Origin: Gillisella vitis
Lineage (GTDB): Bacteria; Pseudomonadota; Alphaproteobacteria; Rhizobiales; Rhizobiaceae
Reading direction: 5' to 3'
Assembly (NCBI RefSeq): GCF_014204625.1
Contig: NZ_JACHLU010000010.1
Span: 1 to 64,000 of the forward strand
Length of the DNA stretch: 64,000 nucleotides
Below, one piece after another: positions 8,113 through 17,987 of the stretch (its first letter is position 1; each line of letters begins with the position of its first letter). Both the position numbers and the translations under genes were made by a program. The notes under the pieces were generated by a model. The model was not told the origin of the DNA, did no database searches, and worked only from the letters and a program-made list of their open reading frames with translations.

Positions 8113-8261
8113 TGTTGATTTTCGCTTTGAAATGAGCCGTATTTTCAGTTGAGCTTGATCCGGTCCGCTATCAGTAGTGATCTGAAAAATTGATCAATTC
8201 AATGTAAGTCCTGGATCATTACGTAACGGCAAACGTGATTAAATGGGCGTGTAAATGAACA
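8113..8261 (+). repeat. 150-bp MITE-like element, copy 1 (degenerate)
   Basis: About 149 bp highly similar over its whole length to 23644-23793. It begins TGTTGATTTTCGCTTTGAAA; its right inverted repeat is decayed (about 8249-8261). It has no coding capacity. The terminus resembles IS21-family ends as I remember them, suggesting an internally deleted derivative. The rest of 8018-8427 has no gene that I can support. Confidence 0.6.
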
Positions 8262-8427
8262 TCTACCGCTCGGTGATAGGATTCGTCTGCTGGCAGGTCT
8301 CGAAGCAATGGGGTCGCTCTCTGCAGCGGTGATTAAGTATTTTGGGATTAAACGTATAGATTGATCCTTGGACTACTGGACCCGTCACCTTTCTTTGTGC
8401 ATGACTCACATGGAAAGGGCCGGGGAC

Positions 8428-11400
8428 ATGAACAACACACAATTAAATTCTGACGACGCTTCCGAGCAATCCATTTTCCAAAGCAGTTTGTCTGTTGAAT
8501 CCAAGATCGAACGGGCGCGGACAGAACTTCTGGACTTGTCGGCCCGAAACCGTCTCATCAATGTGCCGCGCTTTTCGAAAAGTGCGAAGACGATCGACAT
8601 TGTTGACGAACAATCTTCTGAGATATTCAGAATCCTTGTGACTGAAGGAAAGGCTATGACTTTCCTCGCGGGGGCAAAGGGTCGCTCCTCCAAGGAGGGA
8701 GAAGCGGCCGAGGAACTCATCGAACTTGCTCTCCCGGATGATGATGACAGGGATGATAGTGGGCGTCTTATTCGGCATGGGGACACCAAGCTTCAGACCC
8801 AGATGACCCCGAATGTGCTTCAAAAGCGCCTTTTGGATCTCTATTTCGATGCCCGGACCCTTGAAGAGGAGCAGGGCGTCAATATCCTTTACTTGGGACT
8901 TGGTACACTGAAGTGGATTGATCCCAACAACACTGAAAACATCCGTTATGCGCCACTTATTCTTGTGCCTGTGACGTTGGAGCGCGGCAGCGCGGCAGAA
9001 CGATTCAAACTGCGGGCAAGGTCAGAGGATTTTGCGTCCAATCTCTCATTGGAAGCGTTTTTGGATCGTATCCATAAGATTCGGATGCCGGATTTCGAAG
9101 CCTCTGATGACTTTTCTTTCGATCGATACGCCGAGCAAGTCGCTGCCGCTGTCTCTATAAAGCCGGATTGGTCTGTGCAGCCAAACGACATTATCCTCGG
9201 TTTCTTCTCGTTCGCAAAATTTCTGATGTATCGGGATCTGGACCCGAACCTCTGGCCTAAGGATGCCAAATTCACAGACCGACCACTCATTACTTCGCTC
9301 CTATCCGACGGTTTCTCAGGTTCTGACGACCTGTTGTCTGATGATGCGAAAATCGATGATCATATCTCTCCCAAAGAGATGACGCACATCGTCGACGCAG
9401 ACAGTTCCCAAACCATCGCAATCCATGAAGCAAGACGTGGCCGGAATCTTGTCATACAGGGACCGCCTGGGACGGGAAAGTCGCAGACGATCGCCAATAT
9501 CATCGCGTCCGCTGTTGCGGACGGAAAGACGGTCTTGTTTGTCGCCGAGAAGATGGCAGCACTCGAAGTGGTTAAACGGAGGCTTGATCAGGCGGGTGTT
9601 GGTGATGCATGTCTTGAGCTGCATTCCAACAAGGCCAACAAGAAGGCGATCCTTGCGGAGCTGCAACATGTCTGGGAACTCGGTGCGCCAAAGGTTGACG
9701 CCGCCGATGCCTTCGACAGGCGGCTTGTCGAGGCCAGGGACAGTCTGAATGCGCACCCTGCTCGTCTTCATCAAGTATACCGACCTTACGAATTGTCTCC
9801 CTATCAGGTTATGGGGTACCTTTCGCGCCTCAGGTATATGGGAATGCCGCCGTCAGATATCGAGCTCTCAGGTTCCACTTCATGGACCCCGGAGGTTCGG
9901 GAGCGCGTTGTTGCGATCTTGTCAGAGCTGGCTCAGCGTATTGAGGACATCGGGCTGCCCTCACGTCACGCCTGGCATGGCGTAGGCCTTACCGAAATTA
10001 CACCGCTTGATCTGGAGAGACTGACAAAGAGATTGTCGGATTCTTCTTTCGATATCTCACAGCTTGCTGCTTCGATGAAGGACGTAACGGAGACACTACA
10101 TCGAGAACCGACGGCATCGGTCTCTGAATTTAAAGAAGTCTCCATACTTGCAGAGCGTCTTGCGACTTGCCCTGAGGATGCGCCGATTGACGCGCTGGCA
10201 AATCCGGTTTGGGAGAGTTCACTCGAAAGCATTTCGCTCATTATCCGCGATGGTGCGGAGTTCCAGCGGGTGTCCGAGCAGGTTCGGTCGCAGATGGCTG
10301 ACGACGCTTGGGAGGCGGATCCACAGCCACTTCTGTCATCATTTCGCAGGTTGCCCAGTTCATTTCCACAGTCTGGATTTGCTACGCTCGCCCAATTGGA
10401 CAGCGTGTTGCCAAAGTTCCTGAATGCCGCAGCTTCACTAAAGACGATGCTGGGGGTGAGTGCATCAGCAACGCTAGGATCCATCGGTCGACTGATCACG
10501 ATCGGTGAACGTGTTGCGGACGCGCCGGATGCAAGTCCCGATGCCTTTGTGGCCGCGATTTGGGAGAGAGGCCTTGATCAGGCGAGTGATCTCGCCGACG
10601 CAGTTGCCACCTACAGAGAGGTGAAGACAGATCTTTCGGGCAAAATCGCCGACCCAGCCTGGGATATTGACCTGACCTCGGCGCGTATCGCTGTCGCCAT
10701 GCACGGGCATAAAACCTTGAGGTTCCTCCATGGGGAGTGGCGGAAGGCAAAAGCCCTTCTGAAAACTGTCATGTCCGAGACACCACCGGATGAAACACTA
10801 CGGTTGCTGGATCTTCTTCAGAAGGGAAAGGAGGCCAGGTCTGTCATCAAGGAAGGCGACAGTCTGGGCCGCGCTGCATTCGGCGCGGACTGGCGAGGTG
10901 AACGATCCGATCCAAAGCCGCTCGAGAGCCTGGTACTCTGGATGAGGAGCCTGCGAGGTGTCGGCGCAGAGGCAAGGATGATCGCCAGCAGGCTGACCGA
11001 CAAGTCGTCCGTAGCCGCACGCTGCGCGCAGGTTCGCTCGCTTCTTGAGGAAACAAGGAGGCTGCAGCTTACACTTTGGAACGATCTGGGCGATGGGACG
11101 GCAGTATTGTTCCCAGACGCGGTCGGACCTGATGACGTCGTACAGACGCAGGCCGCGGCGGTCATCAACGAAATCGCAAGCGCTGACCGCGCTTTCTCGC
11201 TGCTTTCTCGAACTCAGTCTGATGACGCGAAGACCCGGATTGTGGTTCTGGAACGGCTTGCGACTGTTCAGACACTCAAAAAATCCATGGACGCCTCGGT
11301 AGATCTCGGTCGTGCGGCATTCGGCAATCTCTGGAAAGGTGCGTTGTCTGACTGGCAGAATCTGTCCGTTGTCTATGACTGGATCTCTCGCAATAGCGAC

Positions 11401-13989
11401 ATCAGACTCCTTGCATCCCGCGTCAGCAATCGCGCCGAAGTGGCGGAAAAGGCGCGGCATACAGCAACGCATGGCGATACGTTCACCACGACATTCGCAG
11501 ATATTCTTCTATTCTTGAAGGCGGATATCCATCAGCTTTTTGGGACGAGCGATGTGCCTTCCATACCGTTGGCCCAGATTGGCGATAAACTGAGCCAATG
11601 GATTCAGAGCGAAGAGCAGCTTTCGAAGTTTATCGCCTACAGTGGCCGGGTCAGCGATGCAAGGAAGATGGGTGTCGGTGCTATTGTTGAGCGCCTTGAG
11701 GATGAGCGCATTTCGACATCCAATATAATTCCAAGCTTCGAAATGGCATTTTATGAAGCGATCCTGAGACATCAGCACACACAGGATCCTGAACTGGCAC
11801 GTTTCGACGGAGAAGTGCATGGCAGACTGGTTGGAGAGTTCGCCTCCCTTGACCGCAACCGGATGCGTTTGTCTTGTCTTGAAGTTGTCCAAGCCCACCA
11901 TAGAAAGATCCCTGTGATTAGTGGGGTCGGACCTGTCGGCATTCTTCGTGCTGAGATGGCGCGCCGTCGCGGACACATGCCTGTTCGGCAGCTCATGCAA
12001 CGTGCATCGCCAGCAATTCAGGCATTGAAGCCGGTGTTTATGATGAGCCCGTTATCGATCGCGCAGTTTTTGCCACCGGGTGTCATCGAATTTGATGTGC
12101 TTGTGATGGATGAAGCCAGCCAGATCCAGCCGGTCGACGCGCTTGGTGCTGTGGCGCGCGCCAGACAGGTTGTGGTCGTTGGGGACGAACGTCAGCTACC
12201 CCCGACAAAATTCTTCTCGAAAATGACGTCTGCAGGATCCGAGGATGACGATGAGCAGGAGGGTGCTAAGGTCTCCGATATCGAGAGCATCCTTGGTCTT
12301 TTCTCAGCTCGAGGTCTGCCAGAGCGCATGTTGCGTTGGCACTACCGCAGCCGTCATCAGTCTTTGATTGCAGTCTCAAATTCGCAGTTCTACGAGAGCA
12401 AGTTGTTCATCGTACCGAGTCCGTGCACTCAGGAAGCGGGGATGGGGTTGCGTTTTCATCATGTACCGACCGGAGTTTTCGAGGATGGCGTGAACAAGAT
12501 CGAGGCGAAAGTCGTTGCCGAGGCAATCATCCGTCATGCCCTACAGTCGCCAGGCCTCTCGCTCGGTGTTGCAGCGTTCTCGATCAAGCAACGGCGCGAG
12601 ATTCAGGACCAACTGGAACTTCTGCGTCGTCTCAATCCTCAGACTGAGGAGTTCTTTCATTCCCATCCGAATGAGCCGTTTTTTGTGAAGAATCTCGAAA
12701 ACGTCCAGGGCGACGAGCGCGATGTAATCTTGATCTCCGTGGCCTATGCAAAAAATGCTCAGGGTTACATGGGGATGCGCTTCGGACCATTGGGTGCCGA
12801 AGGAGGCGAGCGTCGTCTTAATGTGTTGATCAGCCGCGCCAAGCGACGTTGTGACGTCTACGCCTCAATCACCGATGAAGACATTGATCTCGAACGCGGT
12901 AAGGGCAAAGGCGTGTTTGCCTTCAAGCTCTTCCTTCATTACGCGCGCACAGGGCGGCTTTCAATGTCGCAAGCTACCAACCGCGCAATGGAAAGCGTGT
13001 TCGAAGAGCAAGTAATGGTTGCTCTTCAGGAGCGTGGATACCAGGCTCATCCGCAGGTCGGTATTGCCGGGTTCTTCATCGATCTGGCTGTTGCCGATGA
13101 AGCCGTTCCTGGACGCTATCTCCTTGGGATCGAATGCGATGGTGCTTCGTATCACGGCTCAAGGTCGGCGCGCGATCGGGACCGGCTGCGTCAGGCCGTT
13201 CTCGAAGACCATGGTTGGACCATCCACCGTATCTGGAGCACCGATTGGTTCCAACGACCAAAAGCGGAGTTGGAACGGTTGGTGGCGGCGATAGAAAAGG
13301 CCAAGGCGGACGCGCTTGCGAGCGCAGACATGTTACAGGCGTCGTCAAGAGCGGTTCCGGTTGAAGTTGTCACCATCGAACGTGCGACCGTGACCGAAAT
13401 TGGGCTTCAGCCTGTTTCGTTCGACAGGTCGACGCCAATCTACGAGGAAGCCACTCTAACGCCGAGCTTGAAATACGAACTCCATGAGACACCAACGGGA
13501 ATCCTCCTAAATCTGGTCAAGAACATGGTTGAGGCCGAAGGCCCGGTCCATCGGGACGAGATTGTCATCCGAATACGTAGCGCATGGGGTCTTCAGCAGG
13601 CGGGGAGCAGAATCAAGGCTCATGTCGGGGGTGCGATCGACATCGCGGTGAACGGTGGTCATATTCACCGCTCCGGAGAGTTTCTTCTCTGGCCGGGTGC
13701 CGAGATCCACTTGCGCGATCGTAGTGCTGTTTCCACAGCAAGTTTGCGGAGGATTGAGATGATCCCGCCGATGGAAGTGGATGCAGGACTGTTGTCGCTG
13801 ATCGGAACCAGCTTCGGAGCGACGGAGGATGAGGCCATCAGCTCCATTGCACGGGGGCTTGGATTCAGGTCGACGAGCAGCCAGTTGAGGGATCTGATCG
13901 TGTCTCGGATCGGGGGTCTGAAGGCTGAGGGAAGGTTGCAGTCGCGGGACGGCATGCTGTGCCTTGGAGTGGACGCGCTTGCGCAATGA
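8428..13989 (+). CDS. hheA: Giant DUF4011 - SF1 helicase - MTES_1575/Vsr-like nuclease - DUF3320 protein (Hhe-type defence)
   Basis: About 1,853 residues from ATG 8428 (GGGGAC upstream; earlier in-frame starts are weaker). Order: DUF4011 (about 20-190), Walker A GPPGTGKS (about 347), a long helical insert containing an internal repeat (LGRAAFGxxWxG twice, about 810 and 970), Walker B-like VMDEASQ (about 1224), late superfamily 1 motifs GDERDVILIS (about 1428) and LNVLISRAKRR (about 1465), then a nuclease with D in FFIDLAV and I-E-C-D in the core (about 1525-1610), and a DUF3320 C-terminus. This architecture matches Hhe, a reported single-gene anti-phage protein. Here a second ATPase gene follows after 12 bp, so the pair may act together. 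Confidence 0.85.
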   Translation: MNNTQLNSDDASEQSIFQSSLSVESKIERARTELLDLSARNRLINVPRFSKSAKTIDIVDEQSSEIFRILVTEGKAMTFLAGAKGRSSKEGEAAEELIELALPDDDDRDDSGRLIRHGDTKLQTQMTPNVLQKRLLDLYFDARTLEEEQGVNILYLGLGTLKWIDPNNTENIRYAPLILVPVTLERGSAAERFKLRARSEDFASNLSLEAFLDRIHKIRMPDFEASDDFSFDRYAEQVAAAVSIKPDWSVQPNDIILGFFSFAKFLMYRDLDPNLWPKDAKFTDRPLITSLLSDGFSGSDDLLSDDAKIDDHISPKEMTHIVDADSSQTIAIHEARRGRNLVIQGPPGTGKSQTIANIIASAVADGKTVLFVAEKMAALEVVKRRLDQAGVGDACLELHSNKANKKAILAELQHVWELGAPKVDAADAFDRRLVEARDSLNAHPARLHQVYRPYELSPYQVMGYLSRLRYMGMPPSDIELSGSTSWTPEVRERVVAILSELAQRIEDIGLPSRHAWHGVGLTEITPLDLERLTKRLSDSSFDISQLAASMKDVTETLHREPTASVSEFKEVSILAERLATCPEDAPIDALANPVWESSLESISLIIRDGAEFQRVSEQVRSQMADDAWEADPQPLLSSFRRLPSSFPQSGFATLAQLDSVLPKFLNAAASLKTMLGVSASATLGSIGRLITIGERVADAPDASPDAFVAAIWERGLDQASDLADAVATYREVKTDLSGKIADPAWDIDLTSARIAVAMHGHKTLRFLHGEWRKAKALLKTVMSETPPDETLRLLDLLQKGKEARSVIKEGDSLGRAAFGADWRGERSDPKPLESLVLWMRSLRGVGAEARMIASRLTDKSSVAARCAQVRSLLEETRRLQLTLWNDLGDGTAVLFPDAVGPDDVVQTQAAAVINEIASADRAFSLLSRTQSDDAKTRIVVLERLATVQTLKKSMDASVDLGRAAFGNLWKGALSDWQNLSVVYDWISRNSDIRLLASRVSNRAEVAEKARHTATHGDTFTTTFADILLFLKADIHQLFGTSDVPSIPLAQIGDKLSQWIQSEEQLSKFIAYSGRVSDARKMGVGAIVERLEDERISTSNIIPSFEMAFYEAILRHQHTQDPELARFDGEVHGRLVGEFASLDRNRMRLSCLEVVQAHHRKIPVISGVGPVGILRAEMARRRGHMPVRQLMQRASPAIQALKPVFMMSPLSIAQFLPPGVIEFDVLVMDEASQIQPVDALGAVARARQVVVVGDERQLPPTKFFSKMTSAGSEDDDEQEGAKVSDIESILGLFSARGLPERMLRWHYRSRHQSLIAVSNSQFYESKLFIVPSPCTQEAGMGLRFHHVPTGVFEDGVNKIEAKVVAEAIIRHALQSPGLSLGVAAFSIKQRREIQDQLELLRRLNPQTEEFFHSHPNEPFFVKNLENVQGDERDVILISVAYAKNAQGYMGMRFGPLGAEGGERRLNVLISRAKRRCDVYASITDEDIDLERGKGKGVFAFKLFLHYARTGRLSMSQATNRAMESVFEEQVMVALQERGYQAHPQVGIAGFFIDLAVADEAVPGRYLLGIECDGASYHGSRSARDRDRLRQAVLEDHGWTIHRIWSTDWFQRPKAELERLVAAIEKAKADALASADMLQASSRAVPVEVVTIERATVTEIGLQPVSFDRSTPIYEEATLTPSLKYELHETPTGILLNLVKNMVEAEGPVHRDEIVIRIRSAWGLQQAGSRIKAHVGGAIDIAVNGGHIHRSGEFLLWPGAEIHLRDRSAVSTASLRRIEMIPPMEVDAGLLSLIGTSFGATEDEAISSIARGLGFRSTSSQLRDLIVSRIGGLKAEGRLQSRDGMLCLGVDALAQ

Positions 13990-14001
13990 ACGGGGGAGAA
14001 A

Positions 14002-16314
14002 ATGCTCGAAGAGATCTGTGTATCGAAGGTCGCAACGTATCCTGAGGTTGTTCAGCGCCTTGGAGGATTAAAGCAGATCAATTTCTTCTTCGGGACCAAT
14101 GGCTCAGGAAAGACGACGATCTCTCGGATATTGGCTGATGCCGCGGCGTATCCGACTTGCAGCACCGTCTGGTTCCGCGGCCGGACTGTTGAGACACTCG
14201 TCTATAACAGTGATTTCGTTGAGAAGAATTTCACGGAACATCTGAAAGGAATCTTTACCCTTGGAGAGGTGGCTGCGGAAAAGCTGAAGCAGATCGAGGA
14301 GGCAAAGGCGAAGGTAAAAGACTACCTCGACCAGATTGATAGGCTGAAGCTCAATCTCGGTTCGGAAGAAGGCAGCACGGGAAAGCTAGGAGATCGCAGT
14401 CGGCTTAGGGCTGAGTTCCAAGCGCGCTGCTGGCAGATCAAGTCCACGCATGACGGCGACTTCAAGCGAGCGTTCGAAGGTGTGAGAAACTCAAAAGACC
14501 GCTTCTGTGACCGTGTGCTTGCCGAAGCTGCTGAAAACCCCTCTGCACTCTGCACACTGGATGACCTACGCAAGAGGGCGGAGTCAGTTTTTTCACAAAG
14601 TGTTACAAACGGGACCCCGATCAACACGTTCGACGCTAGACGGATCCTTTCATTAGAGGGCGCTGCCATACTGAACAAGCCTGTGGTCGGAAAGCAGGAT
14701 GTCGATCTTGCGCCGTTTATCAGCAGGCTCGGAAACAGCGACTGGGTGAGAGCCGGTCTTCACTTTGTCGAAGGTCCTGACTCTCCTTGTCCATTTTGCC
14801 AGAAGTCGATGGAAGCCGAATTACTTAACAGGCTCAACGCCCTTTTCGACGAGGCCTATGTCGCTGATATTCAAGCGATCGAGAGTCTTAGGGACAATTA
14901 CGATATAGAGGTACGTGCACTGCTCAACGCCTCGGACGCCGCGCTTTCTTCCGGAAGTTCTTATATGGATGCTGCTACACTCAGACCTTTGGTCGACCGA
15001 TTGCGTGCGGTTCTCGAACTCAACAGAAGACATATCGAGCGGAAGCGGAACGAGCCTAGCTCCAGGGTGAGACTCGAACCTGTTTCAGAAGCAATCGAAG
15101 CTGTTGCGGCCTTTATCGAGAAGGCAAACGAAGCTATTTCCCAGCATAACCTGCTTGTGGAAAATCTAGGCACCGAGCGAAGAAAGCTGACATCCGAGAT
15201 TTGGAAGCGTCTTTGCCAAGACAGTAAGTCGGCTATCGATGAGTACGTGTCCGAGAAGATGAAGCTCGACAGGGCAATCGACGGACTCCAAGCGGGGCTT
15301 CAAGACAAGAACGACCGCCTCGCGGCAGCACGCATGGCGCTTGCCGATCTTGAGAGAAGCGTTACCAGCGTCAGGCCGAGCGTAAACGAGATAAACGGAA
15401 TTCTGGCCTCGTTCGGCTTCACCAGCTTCAAACTGGAGACAGCAGGAGACAGAGATGAATGGTACGCGATCGTCCGAGGTGATGGAAGTAGTGCACGCGA
15501 TACGCTGAGTGAGGGAGAGCGGAGCTTCATCTCATTCCTGTATTTCTACCATCTCATTCGTGGCAGTACGACCTCCACGGAGGTTAGTGGGGACAGGGTG
15601 GTGGTCTTCGACGATCCGGTGTCCAGTCTCGACAGCGACGTGCTGTTCATAGTGAGCGCGCTTATAAAGCGGGTACTCTCTGAAGCGTGTTCAGGCAAGG
15701 GTACCATCAAGCAGGTCTTCGTTCTGACCCATAACATCTACTTCCACAAGGAAGTGACGTTCGACCCCGACCGAAAGGTTGACAAGCGTGCCCACGAGAC
15801 ATTTTGGATCGTCCGAAAGACGAACGAGGGAAGTCAGATCGAGGGCTTTGCCCACAACCCCATCCGCACCTCATACGAGCTATTGTGGGAGGAGCTCCGT
15901 CGCCCGAGCCGTCCAGCGTTGACCATCCAGAACGTGATGCGTCGTATCCTCGAGCACTACTTCACGATTCTAGGAAACATGGATAAGGATTCAATCATCG
16001 CGAAGTTCGAGGGCCGCGACCAGCAGGTTTGTGCATCGCTTTTCTCCTGGATCAACGACGGATCACACAACTTCAGCGACGATCTTTATGTCAGCCTCGA
16101 CGGCACGACTGTTGACAAGTATCTGATCGTTTTCGAGCGCATCTTCGATGTCACGGGCCACGGCGCGCACTATGCAATGATGCGCGGCCCGGTGCCGTTT
16201 GTCACGAATGACGAGGAGATTCCGTCCGAGGTTGTTGTGACAACGACGGAGATGCTGGAAGCGTCTGGTGTGCTTGCGGTTGAGCACGACGAGCGCTCCG
16301 CGAATCCGGCCTAA
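14002..16314 (+). CDS. AAA_13-family ABC ATPase, RloC/PrrC-like
   Basis: 770 residues. Walker A GTNGSGKTT at about 33-41; two long coiled-coil arms flanking a CPFC zinc-hook-like apex at about 262-265; ABC signature LSEGE at about 502; Walker B VVFDDPVSSLD at about 534; H-loop THN at about 575. The C-terminal domain has R-x3-E (about 650-654) followed by a histidine 38 residues on (GSHNFSDD), similar to the Arg-Glu-His triad of PrrC/RloC anticodon nucleases. RloC cuts tRNA when DNA damage or phage activity is sensed. It starts 12 bp after the helicase-nuclease with its own RBS, implying an operon. Nuclease activity is inference. Confidence 0.7.
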   Translation: MLEEICVSKVATYPEVVQRLGGLKQINFFFGTNGSGKTTISRILADAAAYPTCSTVWFRGRTVETLVYNSDFVEKNFTEHLKGIFTLGEVAAEKLKQIEEAKAKVKDYLDQIDRLKLNLGSEEGSTGKLGDRSRLRAEFQARCWQIKSTHDGDFKRAFEGVRNSKDRFCDRVLAEAAENPSALCTLDDLRKRAESVFSQSVTNGTPINTFDARRILSLEGAAILNKPVVGKQDVDLAPFISRLGNSDWVRAGLHFVEGPDSPCPFCQKSMEAELLNRLNALFDEAYVADIQAIESLRDNYDIEVRALLNASDAALSSGSSYMDAATLRPLVDRLRAVLELNRRHIERKRNEPSSRVRLEPVSEAIEAVAAFIEKANEAISQHNLLVENLGTERRKLTSEIWKRLCQDSKSAIDEYVSEKMKLDRAIDGLQAGLQDKNDRLAAARMALADLERSVTSVRPSVNEINGILASFGFTSFKLETAGDRDEWYAIVRGDGSSARDTLSEGERSFISFLYFYHLIRGSTTSTEVSGDRVVVFDDPVSSLDSDVLFIVSALIKRVLSEACSGKGTIKQVFVLTHNIYFHKEVTFDPDRKVDKRAHETFWIVRKTNEGSQIEGFAHNPIRTSYELLWEELRRPSRPALTIQNVMRRILEHYFTILGNMDKDSIIAKFEGRDQQVCASLFSWINDGSHNFSDDLYVSLDGTTVDKYLIVFERIFDVTGHGAHYAMMRGPVPFVTNDEEIPSEVVVTTTEMLEASGVLAVEHDERSANPA

Positions 16315-16385
16315 ATAGAGGTTGCGCGGGTGCTGGGTTCAAACACACCCGAGCTAACGGCAAATCGGAAAGTAGTATTGGGAAA

Positions 16386-17099
16386 CTATGCTGGAATGCC
16401 TAACCGTCGAGACGCTTCTAAATCAGAGAGTGGCGCATATGCGGGAAATTGGCCGTTCGGGCGCATGAACTGCTTTTCCAGACCATTGTGACTGAAGAAT
16501 GCGAACTCTGTTAGGAAGTAGTGGCCGAATATATCCTTGTAGATGATGATGCCGGTGATCAGAAGCTGTTCCTGTTGGTTGAAAGAACCTTGGCCGAACG
16601 CTCTAACTTCTTGGCTCCCGGTCCGCGGCGTGACCTTGGCGCGCCAGTCCGAATCCTTTCCTAAAGCTGTCCAACTTTTGCTCGGATCCACTGATGTCTC
16701 CAGTGTCAGCACATGAGACATGCTATTCTTCGGAATTCGCCGCGCTTCGACGCCAACAGCGAAAAAAGGTGAGGGCGTCTCGCCGGAGTTGCGGCAGATT
16801 ACAACCAAGTCGCCTTCATCGACACTGAGTTCCAACCCGACAGCCTCGACGTACGCGCGTGTTTGGCGATGACCCAAGTCGCGAGTGACTGCGAGTGTCT
16901 GTTGCGTCAGGCGCAGACTAATGAACAGGCCGACCAAAGCAGCAATGCTCGCTAGGAGGGAGACGACAGTAAGCCAGAAGGTAGCCGAGGCCCAGAAGGC
17001 CTGCGACTCGGCCGCGATAGTAGATCGCACGGCATTGCTGTCGGCAAAGGCCGTGCACGCTGAAGAGAACCATAGGATGATGAACGAACGTACTCGCAT
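16386..17099 (-). CDS. Unrecognised membrane-anchored protein
   Basis: 237 residues from ATG 17099, which overlaps the upstream stop (ATGA) and has GGAAGA eight bases before it. Residues 1-19 look like a signal or first TM segment (FIILWFSSACTAFA), and a second hydrophobic helix lies at about 40-62 (FWLTVVSLLASIAALVGLF). The remainder is a beta-rich soluble domain (VGLELSVDEGDLVVICRN), probably periplasmic or cytosolic depending on cleavage. I recognise no family. It is the last gene of a three-gene minus-strand operon next to the Hhe-type locus and converges with it. No function is assigned. Confidence 0.55.
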   Translation of the reverse strand: MRVRSFIILWFSSACTAFADSNAVRSTIAAESQAFWASATFWLTVVSLLASIAALVGLFISLRLTQQTLAVTRDLGHRQTRAYVEAVGLELSVDEGDLVVICRNSGETPSPFFAVGVEARRIPKNSMSHVLTLETSVDPSKSWTALGKDSDWRAKVTPRTGSQEVRAFGQGSFNQQEQLLITGIIIYKDIFGHYFLTEFAFFSHNGLEKQFMRPNGQFPAYAPLSDLEASRRLGIPA

Positions 17100-17392
17100 C
17101 AAATCTTCCTCTGAAGGAATTTTGCGTTGCCTACCGTCACAGGATTGTGGGGACACGACGAAATGGCAGTTCTCATTCGGGAGCATAGCGGAAGGTGGCG
17201 ACGTGCCATCGCGTACCGTCCGTCGGGATCGTCCTTGATGCGTTCGAGTGCGTGGGACCAGAATTCGCCATCCTCCAGAGCCGGGCCTGCGGCCTGTGCG
17301 ACAAAGATTCCGTCGGGTTGCTGGCTGCCGACCATCTCCCACATGCCGCGAGCTTCCTCATCTGTCGTTGTGTCAACCCAGAGCATAGCCAT
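17099..17392 (-). CDS. Hypothetical small soluble protein, middle gene of the membrane operon
   Basis: 97 residues from ATG 17392 (GAGAG eleven bases upstream), 10 bp after the preceding stop and overlapping the next start. Acidic N-terminus (DTTTDEEARGMWEMV), one tryptophan-rich segment (FWSHALERI), no membrane segment and no known motif. Tight coupling on both sides is the main reason to call it a gene. Confidence 0.45.
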   Translation of the reverse strand: MAMLWVDTTTDEEARGMWEMVGSQQPDGIFVAQAAGPALEDGEFWSHALERIKDDPDGRYAMARRHLPLCSRMRTAISSCPHNPVTVGNAKFLQRKI

Positions 17393-17402
17393 CAATCGTC
17401 TC

Positions 17403-17867
17403 TCATGCTCGGAAGCCCCGCAATGCCCACCGTATCGCCAAGCCGAGCATCAAAAGGATGACCGGAGGCAGAACGGCACCCCACAAAGAACCCTGCAGGG
17501 TCTCGAACCGCGCCTTCCTGATCTTTGCGTTCTGTATTGCGGTGGCCTTGGGAATGTAGGCCTCGATGGCCTTGAGGTTATCCTCGTGGAGCGAAGCTAC
17601 CGGGAAGAAGAATGCAGTCTCCCGGAGTGCGGTCTTATCGTAGGCAATCTCGTATTCAACGAGCAGCTTTCTTGATTTGAGTTCGCGCGCGGCCGAGATC
17701 TTCTCGCCGTATGGCTCGAGATATTCTGGTTCGCCCTGGCCCATCTTGAAGCCACCCCAGGCGATGTAGGGGTTCACCACGCTCTGCCACATAAAAAGTG
17801 TCACGACGATGATCCAGAGAATGGTCAGAACCACCCAGACTCTGAAAAGACCTCTTCCCCACGCCAT
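17403..17867 (-). CDS. Unrecognised two-TM protein
   Basis: 154 residues from ATG 17867 (GGAG eight bases upstream). TM segments at about 7-28 (FRVWVVLTILWIIVVTLFMW) and about 128-148 (LWGAVLPPVILLMLGLAI) enclose a charged central domain of about 95 residues. A two-TM protein with a soluble loop is a common layout for small membrane effectors in defence islands, but no family is recognised. First gene of the operon 17867-16386. Confidence 0.5.
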   Translation of the reverse strand: MAWGRGLFRVWVVLTILWIIVVTLFMWQSVVNPYIAWGGFKMGQGEPEYLEPYGEKISAARELKSRKLLVEYEIAYDKTALRETAFFFPVASLHEDNLKAIEAYIPKATAIQNAKIRKARFETLQGSLWGAVLPPVILLMLGLAIRWALRGFRA

Positions 17868-17987
17868 CACAATTTCTCCACCCAAACGACGCCGGGATCA
17901 TGCTCAAAACTCCCTTGGTCGGCAATAGGCATGGATGCGCGTTGCGCCTCTGGATTCACTTCGCGCAAGATCCCGTCTCTCTGGGTA

